37,415 nucleotides of DNA from Vulcanimicrobiota bacterium (GCA_013043945.1 JABEUW010000068.1:1-37415), one strand, 5' to 3'. Numbered from the stretch's first letter, positions 24,138 to 31,627 are shown. Made by a program: numbers and translations. Notes: a model not told the origin generated them from the sequence alone.

Positions 24138-25277
24138 CTAGCCATTCGAAAGCTTCTCGATGCTGTCGCCAAGCGAATCGACTGCGCTGCGCTGCGCGTT
24201 GGCGACGAGATGGGCGTACGTGCTCAGAGTGACGTTCGGAGTCGAGTGGCCGAGAACGCCAGCCGTCGTCCGTACATCGACGCCGTTGACAAGCAGCGTC
24301 GTCGCCGCGGTGTGCCGGAGGTCGTGAAGCCGAGTGGTGCTGATCTTCGCCTTCTCGGCCATCCGAGCGAAGGCGTTGGTGGCACTCTTGGGCGTCACGC
24401 GCTGCCCAAGCTCGTCGGCGAACACCGCACCGTCGTCGCCGTACAGGCCCCCGGCCTTGAGTCGATCGGCGGCCTGCGCGGCTCGCTGACGCCGAAGCGC
24501 GTCGATGGCATGGCGCGAGAGCGGTAGCGTTCTGGACTTCCCAGACTTCGTGCCTTTCAAGACGACGCGACCCTTGGTCTGAGAAAGTGACCGGCGGATC
24601 GTCACGGTCCCTGCGTCGAGATCAACGTCGCTCCAAGAGAGCCCGCACAGTTCCCCGCGGCGCGCTCCGAGAGTTAGCGCCAACGTCGCGAACGAACTCC
24701 ATCGGCCTTCCCGCGCGACTGCCAGAAGTCGCCGCACCTCATCGCTCGTCAGGGCCTTCGCCTCGGACGGGCTCGCGGTGGGCGGCGTGACTGCCTCGCA
24801 TACGTTGCGCCCAGCGAGTTGCATGCGTACCGCCCAGCGCATCGTCCCATTGAGCAGCGCGAACGCGTGACGCACGGTCTTCGGAGCGAGTGCCCGAGAG
24901 TCGCGGCCACCGCTTCGACTGAGGTTCGCAATCCATTCGGAGACATGGGCGGGCCGCAGTTTCGCGACGATCTTCTCGCCGAGGTGCGGCACGATGTAGA
25001 GCGCGATGATCCGACGATACTCTTCGATCGTCTTTTCTCCGCGGCCAAGCGCTTCACGATCGGAGAGATACCGGTCAGCGAGTTCCCGGATCGTCACCGT
25101 CATCGGCGCTAGGTCGATGCCTCGGTCGCGAGCCGTCAGCGCCTCGCGTTCTGCGCGTGCTGCATCCTTGCGCGTCTTGAAGGCTCCGAGCGAACGCCGA
25201 CCGCGAGAACCGTTCGTCTCGCGGTCTACGTCGATAACGACGCGCCAGTTCCCCGATGGCAGTTTGTAAATGCTCAT
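24138..25277 (-). CDS. int: Tyrosine site-specific integrase
   Basis: A 379-residue phage-type integrase. It has an N-terminal arm-binding domain (about 1-55, SIYKLPSGNWRVVIDVD), a core-binding SAM-like domain (about 60-160) and a catalytic domain with Arg in LGARRGELCGLSW (Arg206), Lys in the beta hairpin (TKSGKSRTLP), HDLRHTAA (His318, Arg321), LGHSTPNVT (His344) and the nucleophile Tyr in LSTYAH (Tyr354). It sits next to attL and reads toward the tRNA, the standard arrangement. The start ATG overlaps the stop of the upstream regulator by 4 bases, so integrase expression is tied to that gene. Confidence 0.96.
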   Translation of the reverse strand: MSIYKLPSGNWRVVIDVDRETNGSRGRRSLGAFKTRKDAARAEREALTARDRGIDLAPMTVTIRELADRYLSDREALGRGEKTIEEYRRIIALYIVPHLGEKIVAKLRPAHVSEWIANLSRSGGRDSRALAPKTVRHAFALLNGTMRWAVRMQLAGRNVCEAVTPPTASPSEAKALTSDEVRRLLAVAREGRWSSFATLALTLGARRGELCGLSWSDVDLDAGTVTIRRSLSQTKGRVVLKGTKSGKSRTLPLSRHAIDALRRQRAAQAADRLKAGGLYGDDGAVFADELGQRVTPKSATNAFARMAEKAKISTTRLHDLRHTAATTLLVNGVDVRTTAGVLGHSTPNVTLSTYAHLVANAQRSAVDSLGDSIEKLSNG

Positions 25278-26140
25278 GCTTTCTTTCTCAAATGCTGATT
25301 ATGACTTATTTTTTCTCTCTCGCGGTGACCGACGGTTACGAGGGCCTGAAGGCGCTCCGTGCGAAGCTCCTGGAGACGGAGCTGAATGGTGGCAATCCGC
25401 GAGCTCCAGGCGGACGGCGCATTGAGGAACCCCCATTCGCGCATAGCGCTCAGCACGGCCGGTTCCACAGGGTTGGCGTTGCGGTAAGTCTCGGCGCCAC
25501 GAGCCATTTCCGCGATCTGTGTCAGAACCGTTTCCGCGCGCGCGCGGGCGTTTTTCAGGAGGCGCTCGTTGCGCCGCTCGAACGCCGACCGCAGTCGCTC
25601 GGGCGGGAAGCCTTTGAGCGCATCGGCGAGAACGCTCCGGGCATCGGCGCGCAATTCCTCGCCTTTATCGTCGAGGTCGAACCGGAGATTGTTCTCCCGG
25701 AGTACGGCGAGGGGTACGTACACGGCGAGTAGGGCCGCCGTTTCGGGCTGGGGAAAAACCACCGTCCCGCCTGCCCGCAGAACCGCGCGGCGGTGCGCAA
25801 CCTCGCATTCAGTCGGGATCAGAAAGACGCGCGCCGTCGTCTCCACCCAGTCGCCGAGATACCCAGCCGCATAGAGCGCGAGCGGACCGCTCGCCCACGC
25901 CACGCCGCAAGCGCGTAACGCCTCGCCAGCTTCGAACGCGAGGAACGGCGACACCGTTCGGCTTCCGTCGATCCAATTCCGCACCTGCCACGTTGCGTCG
26001 CCGCTTCGCTCGGTGTTCGCGCTGATCGCCTTCGCGAGCGCCGATGCTGGAATCGGACGCTTATCCCCGACAAGCGGATTCAAGAAGAAAGCCCAGTTCC
26101 TACGTACAGTGCTGTCTTTTGCCGTTAGGTACCGTGCCAT
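25274..26140 (-). CDS. Putative element regulator (repressor-like), with N-terminal HTH-like segment
   Basis: 288 residues from the ATG at 26140, which follows GAAGG by three bases; the open frame extends to 26242, but through the promoter zone. Residues about 33-78 (ASALAKAISANTERSG, TWQVRNWIDGSRTVSPFLAFEAGEALRAC) resemble a Cro/XRE-type helix-turn-helix with the W..G.R.PS pattern. The rest is helical with no family I recognise. It is divergent from the alpA-like gene across a 139-base region holding paired GTCGAC sites, and co-directional and overlapping with int. Position matches the master repressor (Stl-like) of phage satellites. The function is inferred, not shown. Confidence 0.55.
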   Translation of the reverse strand: MARYLTAKDSTVRRNWAFFLNPLVGDKRPIPASALAKAISANTERSGDATWQVRNWIDGSRTVSPFLAFEAGEALRACGVAWASGPLALYAAGYLGDWVETTARVFLIPTECEVAHRRAVLRAGGTVVFPQPETAALLAVYVPLAVLRENNLRFDLDDKGEELRADARSVLADALKGFPPERLRSAFERRNERLLKNARARAETVLTQIAEMARGAETYRNANPVEPAVLSAMREWGFLNAPSAWSSRIATIQLRLQELRTERLQALVTVGHREREKISHNQHLRKKA

Positions 26141-26181
26141 ATACCTTCTATACCATACAATATCATATATAGCAAGACCCG

Positions 26182-26223
26182 GTCGACTTTCCGTCGACAT
26201 CGTCAATTTAATGGCGTTATACT
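26182..26223. promoter_or_regulatory. Divergent promoter/operator region with paired GTCGAC sites
   Basis: GTCGAC at 26182-26187 and again at 26193-26198 are separated by TTTCC. The right copy overlaps a possible rightward -35 (TCGACA, 26194-26199), 18 bases before a good -10 (TATACT, 26218-26223) facing the alpA-like gene. The left copy overlaps a possible leftward -35, followed by the AT-rich TATATATGATATTG. One dimeric regulator bound here could shut both promoters. Boxes are assigned by eye. Confidence 0.5.
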
Positions 26224-26279
26224 TCGAAACACGGTCATGCAAGGCCGTTGCACTTTACGTCTATATGAAAGGATATAAT

Positions 26280-26483
26280 ATGGCATCGTTACAGGAACCC
26301 GGCACGACGCAGCGCCGGCTTACGTGCTCGATCAGTGAGGCGGGGGCGCTCCTCGGGATCGGCCGGGCTTCAGCCTATGAGGCCGCGCGCACCGGACAAA
26401 TTCCAACCGTCACACTTGGTCGAAGAAAAGTCGTTCCGCGTGCCGCGCTGGAGCGGCTTTTGAGCGGCGAAACGCGTCCGTGA
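26280..26483 (+). CDS. AlpA/excisionase-like MerR-type HTH protein
   Basis: 67 residues. The single domain is a small winged helix of the HTH_17/AlpA/excisionase kind: CSISEAGALLGIGRASAYEAARTGQIPTVTLGRRKVVPRAALERLL, with the typical P.....RR..VPR..L wing. Such proteins act as excisionases or activators of mobile-element genes. The ATG at 26280 is preceded by AAAGGA (spacing about 7). It is the first gene of the rightward chain, and its stop overlaps the next start (GTGA). Confidence 0.85.
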   Translation: MASLQEPGTTQRRLTCSISEAGALLGIGRASAYEAARTGQIPTVTLGRRKVVPRAALERLLSGETRP

Positions 26484-26788
26484 ATACCGATAGCACGTAC
26501 GACAACCGCCGCGCAATCGCCAACCATTTCGTTCGTTCGTTGCGCGACCCCAACGCGCTCGCGCAACGTCGCGAGGAAGCGCAACGATTCCTTGACGAGT
26601 CCGAGTTCGAGGCGCTCAAGGAGGACGCGCGATTCCGCTGCGCGTGCGCCGCTGTCGTGCGAATGATAGCACGGACGTCGAAGTTGGAACCGACCGAGCT
26701 CGCAGGGTATTTGCGCATGGGCCTCTTTCCACGAACGCGCGCTCGAATCTATCGCCTGGCGAAGCGGATCGCGCAGGTGGCAGCATGA
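26480..26788 (+). CDS. Small orphan protein of the replication chain
   Basis: 102 residues, GTG start in a GTGA overlap with the alpA-like stop and an ATGA overlap with the DUF3987 start. It is largely helical and Arg/Ala-rich with two cysteines (RFRCACAAVV), ending in KLEPTELAGYLRMGLFPRTRARIYRLAKRIA, a possible small DNA-binding helix pair. No family recognised. Its place, coupled directly ahead of the primase/helicase-like gene, suggests a replication accessory role, which is inference. Confidence 0.7.
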   Translation: MNTDSTYDNRRAIANHFVRSLRDPNALAQRREEAQRFLDESEFEALKEDARFRCACAAVVRMIARTSKLEPTELAGYLRMGLFPRTRARIYRLAKRIAQVAA

Positions 26789-28425
26789 CGACATTCGCAT
26801 TTAATGATCGCGACCGGCAGTTGCTCGACGGAGCTACCGCAGACTTTCGCGCGCGAGGCGGCCATCGTTTGCCGCGCAGCGAAGCGCACTACGAATCTTC
26901 AATCGCGCCTTGGCCTGAATTGATACGCGATGTCGATCCGGAATTGTTGCCTCTGCCGATGCCGCCAGAACTGATCCCGGAACCGCTGTGTCGCCGCGTC
27001 GTAGATATTTGCGAGCGCACCTGCGTGCCGGTTGAAATGGTCGCGGCGCCGATGATTGTTGCGGTCGCTGCCATCGTCGGCCGCACGGTCGGTATCCGGC
27101 CCAAGCGGTGCGATGATTGGCTTGTCGTCCCGAACTTGTGGGGCGCAGTGGTGGCGCGCCCGGGATTCTTGAAAACGCCTGTAATCGCCGAGGCTTTGAA
27201 ACCGTTGGCGCGCCTCGCACAACGCGCGCGCGAGCAGTTCGAACATGATCGCGAGGCTGGCGATTGTCGATCCGCTATCGTGAAACTAGAAGTCGAAGTT
27301 CTTGAGTCGCAATTAAAGACTGCGCTGAAAAAATCTGGCGACGATTCGACGATTGCGGTACTGCGCGAACAACTCGCGGCGAAGCGGATTGAGGTCGAGG
27401 CGCAACCGACAGAACGACGCTTTATCACCCACGACGCGACGGTCGAAAAGTTGGGCGAGCTTTTGAAAGAAAACCCCCGCGGTTTGCTCCAATCACGTGA
27501 TGAGTTCGTCGGCTGGCTGCGCCTAATGGATCGCCCCGGACACGAGGGGGATCGCGCATTTTATCTTGAGGCGTGGAATGGAACGGGTTCGTATACGTTC
27601 GATCGCATCGGTCGCGGCACGGTACACATTCCAGCGCTCACGCTCAGCGCATTCGGTGGCATGACGCCAGGGGCGCTGCGCGCCTACATCGCCGAGGCTT
27701 TGACGCAAGGGCGCGGTGCGGACGGCCTCTTGCAACGGCTACAGGTCGTCGTCTGGCCCGGCGCGATGCCGAATTGGAAGAAAGTTGACCGTGCGCCCGA
27801 TGCTGCGGCGCGTGATCGCGTCTTTTCGATCTTCGAACGCCTTGACGCGCTCTCCCCGGCGTTCGTCGGCGCCGCGTGCGACGACGACGCTGAAATTCCT
27901 TACCTTCGGTTCTCGCCAGAAGGGCAAGTGCTGTTTGATGCGTGGCACGCGGACCTTGAGCTACGCCTACGCGGCGACGACCTCGGCGACCGGCCCGCGT
28001 TCGAATCGCATTTGGCGAAGTATCGCTCGCTCATGCCGAGCCTGGCTCTGTTGTTCCACCTCGTCGAGGTCGTTGACGGCGGCAAGCCGGAAGCCGGCGT
28101 TTCGTTGGGCGCGGCTCGCCTGGCGGCGACTTGGTGTGACTATCTCGAAAAACACGCGGAGCGCGTCTACGCTTCGGAGACTCCGCGTTCGGCGGCCAGC
28201 TCGCTGGCCCGGCACATCGAGCGAGGGGACGTGCACGACGGCGACGACGTGCGCACCCTCTATCGGCACGGCTGGTCGCGTCTTGATACGGCCGAGCGCG
28301 TTACGGAGGCCGCTCATATCCTGGGAACGCTCGGCTGGCTCCGGCTCGTCGAAGCCCCCAGCGCGGGCGGTCGCCCCGCCTCCCCGAGGATCGAACTGCG
28401 CCCCGACTTTGGGGTCGAGCAATGA
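26785..28425 (+). CDS. DUF3987 primase/helicase-like replication protein
   Basis: 546 residues from the ATG at 26785. It matches the DUF3987 family found in phages and integrated elements: VPNLWGAVVARPGFLKTP (about 115-132, a Walker A variant with PGFLKT in place of the usual GxxGxGKT), LLQSRDEFVGWL (234-245, Walker B-like with Asp-Glu at 239-240), EAWNGTGSYTFDR, and GADGLLQRLQVVVWPG (311-326, a family hallmark). A coiled helical insert lies at about 140-210. The likely role is the element's own replication initiation or helicase step. It overlaps both neighbours by 4 bases. Confidence 0.85.
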   Translation: MTTFAFNDRDRQLLDGATADFRARGGHRLPRSEAHYESSIAPWPELIRDVDPELLPLPMPPELIPEPLCRRVVDICERTCVPVEMVAAPMIVAVAAIVGRTVGIRPKRCDDWLVVPNLWGAVVARPGFLKTPVIAEALKPLARLAQRAREQFEHDREAGDCRSAIVKLEVEVLESQLKTALKKSGDDSTIAVLREQLAAKRIEVEAQPTERRFITHDATVEKLGELLKENPRGLLQSRDEFVGWLRLMDRPGHEGDRAFYLEAWNGTGSYTFDRIGRGTVHIPALTLSAFGGMTPGALRAYIAEALTQGRGADGLLQRLQVVVWPGAMPNWKKVDRAPDAAARDRVFSIFERLDALSPAFVGAACDDDAEIPYLRFSPEGQVLFDAWHADLELRLRGDDLGDRPAFESHLAKYRSLMPSLALLFHLVEVVDGGKPEAGVSLGAARLAATWCDYLEKHAERVYASETPRSAASSLARHIERGDVHDGDDVRTLYRHGWSRLDTAERVTEAAHILGTLGWLRLVEAPSAGGRPASPRIELRPDFGVEQ

Positions 28426-28775
28426 GCGCCCCCTTCACTTCGCGATGGATGATTTTTCCAGCGCCCCCTAAGGTAGCGGCTGACGAAACTGCCAGAAGTC
28501 CCCAGACCTCCCCTTCTGTCAGTTCTGGCAGCCCCGACCATAGGGGTGAAAAGAAAAATTCGCGGGCGGAGTCCGGCGCGTCGGCCGAGCAACTGGCCGT
28601 CGCCCCGATGACCGCCGACCCTGTAATCGTTGCGGCGCGACACTTGCGCGAATGCCGGTGGGCAGCCGAATTGCCCGTCTGCGCCTTCCTCATCGGGTAC
28701 GCGGGCGAGGACTGCAGGCGCTGCGGAGCGTCGTGGCTGGAGCACTACCCAAGCGGGTTCGTGCGGCCAGCGTGA
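28422..28775 (+). CDS. Small protein with a C-terminal four-cysteine motif
   Basis: 117 residues, ATG in an ATGA overlap with the DUF3987 stop. The N-terminal half is Ser/Pro-rich and probably disordered. The C-terminal part has cysteines at 78, 87, 98 and 101 (last pair CRRC) and a His at 108, which could bind zinc. No family recognised. It continues the coupled chain: its stop overlaps a possible GTG start at 28772. Confidence 0.6.
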   Translation: MSAPFTSRWMIFPAPPKVAADETARSPQTSPSVSSGSPDHRGEKKNSRAESGASAEQLAVAPMTADPVIVAARHLRECRWAAELPVCAFLIGYAGEDCRRCGASWLEHYPSGFVRPA

Positions 28776-28903
28776 AGGGCGCCGCCTGTCTCTGCAATAG
28801 GCCCGCTGCGGGGCTCCGCGCTCGCGCAGGCTTCACGATCCGCCAAATGCATCCGGCGGGCGCGCCGTCCGGCCAAGCGCCCGATCCGCCGGGCGGCAAA
28901 TAG
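28772..28903 (+). CDS. Tiny possible ORF linking two genes of the chain
   Basis: 43 codons from a GTG in a GTGA overlap with the previous stop; its TAG ends in a TAGTG junction with the next start. The peptide (VKGAACLCNRP... ending APDPPGGK) has no recognised motif. The evidence is only that its two junctions copy the overlap pattern of the rest of the chain. It could equally be a leader or chance. Confidence 0.35.
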   Translation: MKGAACLCNRPAAGLRARAGFTIRQMHPAGAPSGQAPDPPGGK

Positions 28904-29193
28904 TGGGCGAAATGTCGTCTAGGCGCAAAGGGAACGGCCCAGGTCTGGGTGGCCCAGCCAAGGGCGCGGGATTGTGGGGGCCAGCGAACGGCATGGGCTG
29001 GGGTGGCGAGAGCCGCGCCAGCGGCAAGGGCAGAGGGCGCCCCATGACCGGCGACGAGCGAGCCGATCTGCGTCGAGAGATGCTCGCGCTCTACGTTACG
29101 ATCGCCCGCGATCCCGGGCAGCCCACCTTGATCCGCATGCAGGCCGCACGCCATCTCATCGAGCGGCTCGACAACCCATTCGACCTGTTCTAG
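28903..29193 (+). CDS. Gly-rich small protein, possible small-terminase-like
   Basis: 96 residues from a GTG at 28903 (an ATG at 28912 is the alternative). The N-terminal half has Gly-Pro repeats (GPGLGGPAKGAGLWGPANG, then GKGRGRPMTGDE), and a helical C-terminus follows (LRREMLALYVTIARDPGQP, RMQAARHLIERLDNPF). This pattern of a GP.KG repeat plus a GRP turn plus a helical pair is seen in some phage small-terminase-type proteins. That would fit a satellite packaging gene, but the match is by style only. It is the last gene of the tightly overlapping chain. Confidence 0.5.
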   Translation: MGEMSSRRKGNGPGLGGPAKGAGLWGPANGMGWGGESRASGKGRGRPMTGDERADLRREMLALYVTIARDPGQPTLIRMQAARHLIERLDNPFDLF

Positions 29194-29237
29194 GGTCCGC
29201 GACCCGGTATTTCTTTGCCGCCCCAACGCGCGCCCGT

Positions 29238-29257
29238 GCGCGCGCGGGGGTTTCGAA
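29238..29257 (+). repeat. 20-nt direct repeat, copy 1 of 2
   Basis: GCGCGCGCGGGGGTTTCGAA, identical to 30266-30285, with weaker similarity continuing for about 13 bases downstream (both reach GCCAA). The pair brackets the superinfection-immunity gene and the exported-protein gene. Confidence 0.7.
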
Positions 29258-29325
29258 ACCGCGCTCGCCAAGCCCCCAGAGCGCGAGCGTTAAAGCCTGC
29301 GGGTGACGCACTTGCGAAGGGAGCC

Positions 29326-29344
29326 GGGCGCCTCTTTGGCGCCC
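29326..29344 (+). other. Perfect short hairpin upstream of the immunity gene
   Basis: GGGCGCC, loop TCTTT, GGCGCCC. It is followed by a run of C rather than T, so it is not a standard terminator. It lies in the 192-base gap between the Gly-rich gene and the immunity gene and may be a leader structure. Confidence 0.45.
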
Positions 29345-29385
29345 CCCCCGGATGGCGCGCGGAGCGCCGGGAAGGGTCGCCGAAG

Positions 29386-29571
29386 GTGGGTACGTTCCTG
29401 TTTCTCGTACTAATTGGGATTGCGCTCTATTTCGTACCGTCGCTCATCGCGGTTACGAGGGCCAAGCGCAACACGCTTGCGATCTTCGCCCTCAATCTTT
29501 TTCTCGGTTGGACCCTCGTCGGCTGGGTCGTTTCCTTGGTATGGGCGTTGGCGGTTGACCACACTTTCTAA
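29386..29571 (+). CDS. Superinfection-immunity family membrane protein (Imm_superinfect)
   Basis: 61 residues from the GTG at 29386, with GGGAAGGG about 10 bases upstream; longer frames upstream encode only low-complexity Arg/Ala residues. Two membrane helices (about 3-22 and 33-56) surround the family signature: ALYFVPSLIA, an Arg-Asn turn (RAKRN), IFALNLFLGWTLVGWVVSLVWA. The family is named after the T4 Imm protein, which blocks DNA entry of superinfecting phages. Many bacterial members are uncharacterised. As cargo on an integrated element, a defence or exclusion role is reasonable but inferred. Confidence 0.85.
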   Translation: MGTFLFLVLIGIALYFVPSLIAVTRAKRNTLAIFALNLFLGWTLVGWVVSLVWALAVDHTF

Positions 29572-29597
29572 TCTAAGCTTGCATGAAGGACAACAAA

Positions 29598-30140
29598 ATG
29601 AACCGCTTCATCGGCGCCTCAGCAGCTATAGCGCTTCTATTGGTCGTTTGCGTTACTTCGATTGCATGGTTTCTTGGAAGATCATCCTCGGCCGATGTCA
29701 TCGCTGCAAAAGAAGTTCGAGCCTGCATGACGATGCACCACCTTCGTATGGCGAAGCAGACTGTCAGCCGGCCGCAGTCAAGCGAACTCGTCTTTGCGTC
29801 GTGTACATGGCCGCCGCGTGCGTGGGCGGGGCAGGACGGATATTCGGAGATTATTGTCACAACCTTCGACGGGCCGGGCCGAAGCGAGGTTTCAGACGCT
29901 GACGAGGCGGATTACATTCGTGCGCCGTGCCAGCGGGTAGAGTTGACGTACGATTTCGGGTCGCAGGGGGTATATAAGTTTCTGCACCCCTTCGTGGCTA
30001 CGGTCGGAACGGTGACGTCGGAAGACCATCCCGGGCAGCAATGGCATGGAGCGAAGCTTACTCAATACCCGGGCCGAAATGAAATCGTCTATCTTCGCAA
30101 CGACGACGAAGGACTCGTCAGCGCGACCTGCCGAGCGTAA
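29598..30140 (+). CDS. Membrane-anchored or exported four-cysteine protein
   Basis: 180 residues from the ATG at 29598, which has GAAGGA about 7 bases upstream; an ATG at 29583 would overlap that ribosome site. The N-terminal hydrophobic helix (about 4-27) is an uncleaved anchor or signal peptide. The outside domain has cysteines at 43, 69, 111 and 178 that could form two disulfides, and a beta-rich pattern (SEIIVTTF, RVELTYDF, NEIVYLRND). No family recognised. It is 26 bases after the immunity gene and probably co-transcribed, so it may act in the envelope with it. Confidence 0.72.
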   Translation: MNRFIGASAAIALLLVVCVTSIAWFLGRSSSADVIAAKEVRACMTMHHLRMAKQTVSRPQSSELVFASCTWPPRAWAGQDGYSEIIVTTFDGPGRSEVSDADEADYIRAPCQRVELTYDFGSQGVYKFLHPFVATVGTVTSEDHPGQQWHGAKLTQYPGRNEIVYLRNDDEGLVSATCRA

Positions 30141-30142
30141 AA

Positions 30143-30161
30143 AGCGGTCGTCCCGACCGCT
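30143..30161. terminator. Hairpin after the exported-protein gene
   Basis: AGCGGTCG, loop TCC, CGACCGCT: an 8-bp perfect stem starting 3 bases after the stop codon. The T tract is on the minus-strand side (CTTTTTACG), while the plus side lacks T, so plus-strand termination would be weak. Confidence 0.5.
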
Positions 30162-30230
30162 GCGTTGGGATGCAGCCCCCACCGTGCGCGACGTGCTGGA
30201 TGCTGCTCGGCGACGGCGGCCCGCAGCGCG

Positions 30231-30563
30231 ATGAATGACTTCCCGGAGTTTTCGGGACGGTTAACGCGCGCGCGGGGGTTTCGAATACGCTTGGCCAACG
30301 ATTACAAAATGAAAGGCGCGATCGTGCGAGGGGTCTCGGTTCTATTCGTTGAGCGCGGGCTCGAACCGCTCGCGGAAGCGTGCGAAGGCGTCGCTGCGCC
30401 GGCAAGAGCCTCTCGTGCTGGAACGACCTGCGTCATGATCCGCGCTGGACGAGAAGTAATCGACAGCGCTATGATCGACGACGCGCTCGCGAGGTTCACG
30501 AACCCGCGCGACACCGGAGATTCACCGCCCAACACAGGCGCGATTTTACGGCTGGCCGCGTAA
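30231..30563 (+). CDS. Small orphan coupled to the MuF-like-tailed protein
   Basis: 110 residues from the ATG at 30231; an ATG at 30309 (MKGAIVRG...) is an alternative that would leave the 20-nt repeat outside the gene. It reads as a small alpha/beta protein (GVSVLFVERGLEPLAEACEGV, GTTCVMIRAGREVIDSAMIDDALARF). No ribosome site is evident and no family was recognised. Its TAA forms a TAATG junction with the next gene, so the two are translationally coupled. Confidence 0.55.
   Translation: MNDFPEFSGRLTRARGFRIRLANDYKMKGAIVRGVSVLFVERGLEPLAEACEGVAAPARASRAGTTCVMIRAGREVIDSAMIDDALARFTNPRDTGDSPPNTGAILRLAA
30266..30285 (+). repeat. 20-nt direct repeat, copy 2 of 2
   Basis: Identical to 29238-29257. 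It lies near the start of the small orphan gene, in the codons for RARGF if the ATG at 30231 is used. Confidence 0.7.
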
Positions 30564-31444
30564 TGGAGAATTCGCCGTCGATTATTGGCGCGAGAGAGGC
30601 GATCAATGCTATAGGGGCGACATTGACGGCCTTCCTGAAATCAGGTTCACAATATCCGAACCACCTTGAGGAGACTTATGCTGACATCTCGAAATCGGTT
30701 CGTGAGATTTTACCAAGCATCGAAGCCGCCACGGCGAGCTACGAGCAGGCATGCAAAGACTTTCTCGATAGCGTAATTCAGGTCAGGGGAATGCCGTTCA
30801 GAGCAATATCTGGAAGCGACGAACAGCAGGCGCAAAATGTCAGTTCCAGCGGAAGCCACATCGCCGAGATATTTGACACGCTCCTCCCATCCATCACCGA
30901 GCGCTATAAGTGGTGCATTGAGAACTATCGTTCGCAATCGGCAAGTTTTCTAGAGGACCGGATTGGCCAATTGCAGGCCATGTTGAAAGCATTTCTTGAC
31001 AAAGTTCCGAATGGCGGGACAAACGAGAAGACGATTAAGAGCAAAATTGCGGAGATAAAGAGTGATCTTCGCTCTTTGGCAAAGTGGGATCGTCTCTTCT
31101 ACACCTACAAAGCGACGAGCTTCCACGATGAAATAGAATATATCTTCATGCTCGCGAAGGACGATCCGGTCGCTGCAATCTGGGAGTATTGCTACCTGGA
31201 TGAACAGGGCGAGTACCAGCAAACTTACAACCACAAGAAGCGCCACGGCCGCGTGTATGCCGTTCGTGGAAGTTGGGCTATCGAGCAGGGCTTTATAAAA
31301 GTTGGCCCAGCTGGCTATCTGGACGAGATCAGCAGACCGGGCCAAGAGGTTGGATGCATGTGTTCCCTTCAATGGGTCATGTCGCCGCGCGATCTGCCGC
31401 GCGAGATGCTCGCCGAGAGCGGGCGGGGCCGGGTGAATACGTGA
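30563..31444 (+). CDS. Helical protein with phage MuF/head-morphogenesis-like C-terminus
   Basis: 293 residues, ATG at 30563 in a TAATG junction. The N-terminal about 200 residues are mostly helical (AREAINAIGATLTAFLKSG, a long coiled stretch near 120-190) with no family recognised. From about residue 222 the pattern KKRHGRVYAVRGSWAIEQG, GPAGYLDEISRPGQEVGCMC (Cys265, Cys267), RDLPREML resembles the C-terminal segment of phage minor-head/MuF-like proteins, where P..E..C.C closes the domain. No other virion gene is present, so it may interfere with or redirect a helper phage's head assembly, or be an effector. GC and codon use are visibly lower than in the core genome. Confidence 0.6.
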   Translation: MENSPSIIGAREAINAIGATLTAFLKSGSQYPNHLEETYADISKSVREILPSIEAATASYEQACKDFLDSVIQVRGMPFRAISGSDEQQAQNVSSSGSHIAEIFDTLLPSITERYKWCIENYRSQSASFLEDRIGQLQAMLKAFLDKVPNGGTNEKTIKSKIAEIKSDLRSLAKWDRLFYTYKATSFHDEIEYIFMLAKDDPVAAIWEYCYLDEQGEYQQTYNHKKRHGRVYAVRGSWAIEQGFIKVGPAGYLDEISRPGQEVGCMCSLQWVMSPRDLPREMLAESGRGRVNT

Positions 31445-31581
31445 GTCGATACGTCGATCGCAAAAATTGGAGCGCACCGCCGCGCACCGCCGAAGGGAGC
31501 GCTTTTAGGCTAAAAACGAAGCAGTGTCCCAATTGCCTTTCCGGCATTCCCGCCGGAATCAAGCCGCCTGAGGTCCAATAA
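31441..31581 (+). CDS. Very small CxxC protein at the end of the trio
   Basis: 46 residues, GTG in a GTGA overlap with the previous stop. It is basic, with a single CPNC pair at 29-32, followed by a Gly/Pro tail. Too short to assign. The exact 4-base overlap and the knuckle-like CxxC argue for a real gene. It ends 46 bases before the convergent orphan gene. Confidence 0.5.
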   Translation: MSRYVDRKNWSAPPRTAEGSAFRLKTKQCPNCLSGIPAGIKPPEVQ

Positions 31582-31627
31582 AAACACCTCCGCGAAAGCG
31601 GCCCAGCTTCACCGTTCCTTCCCGCGG

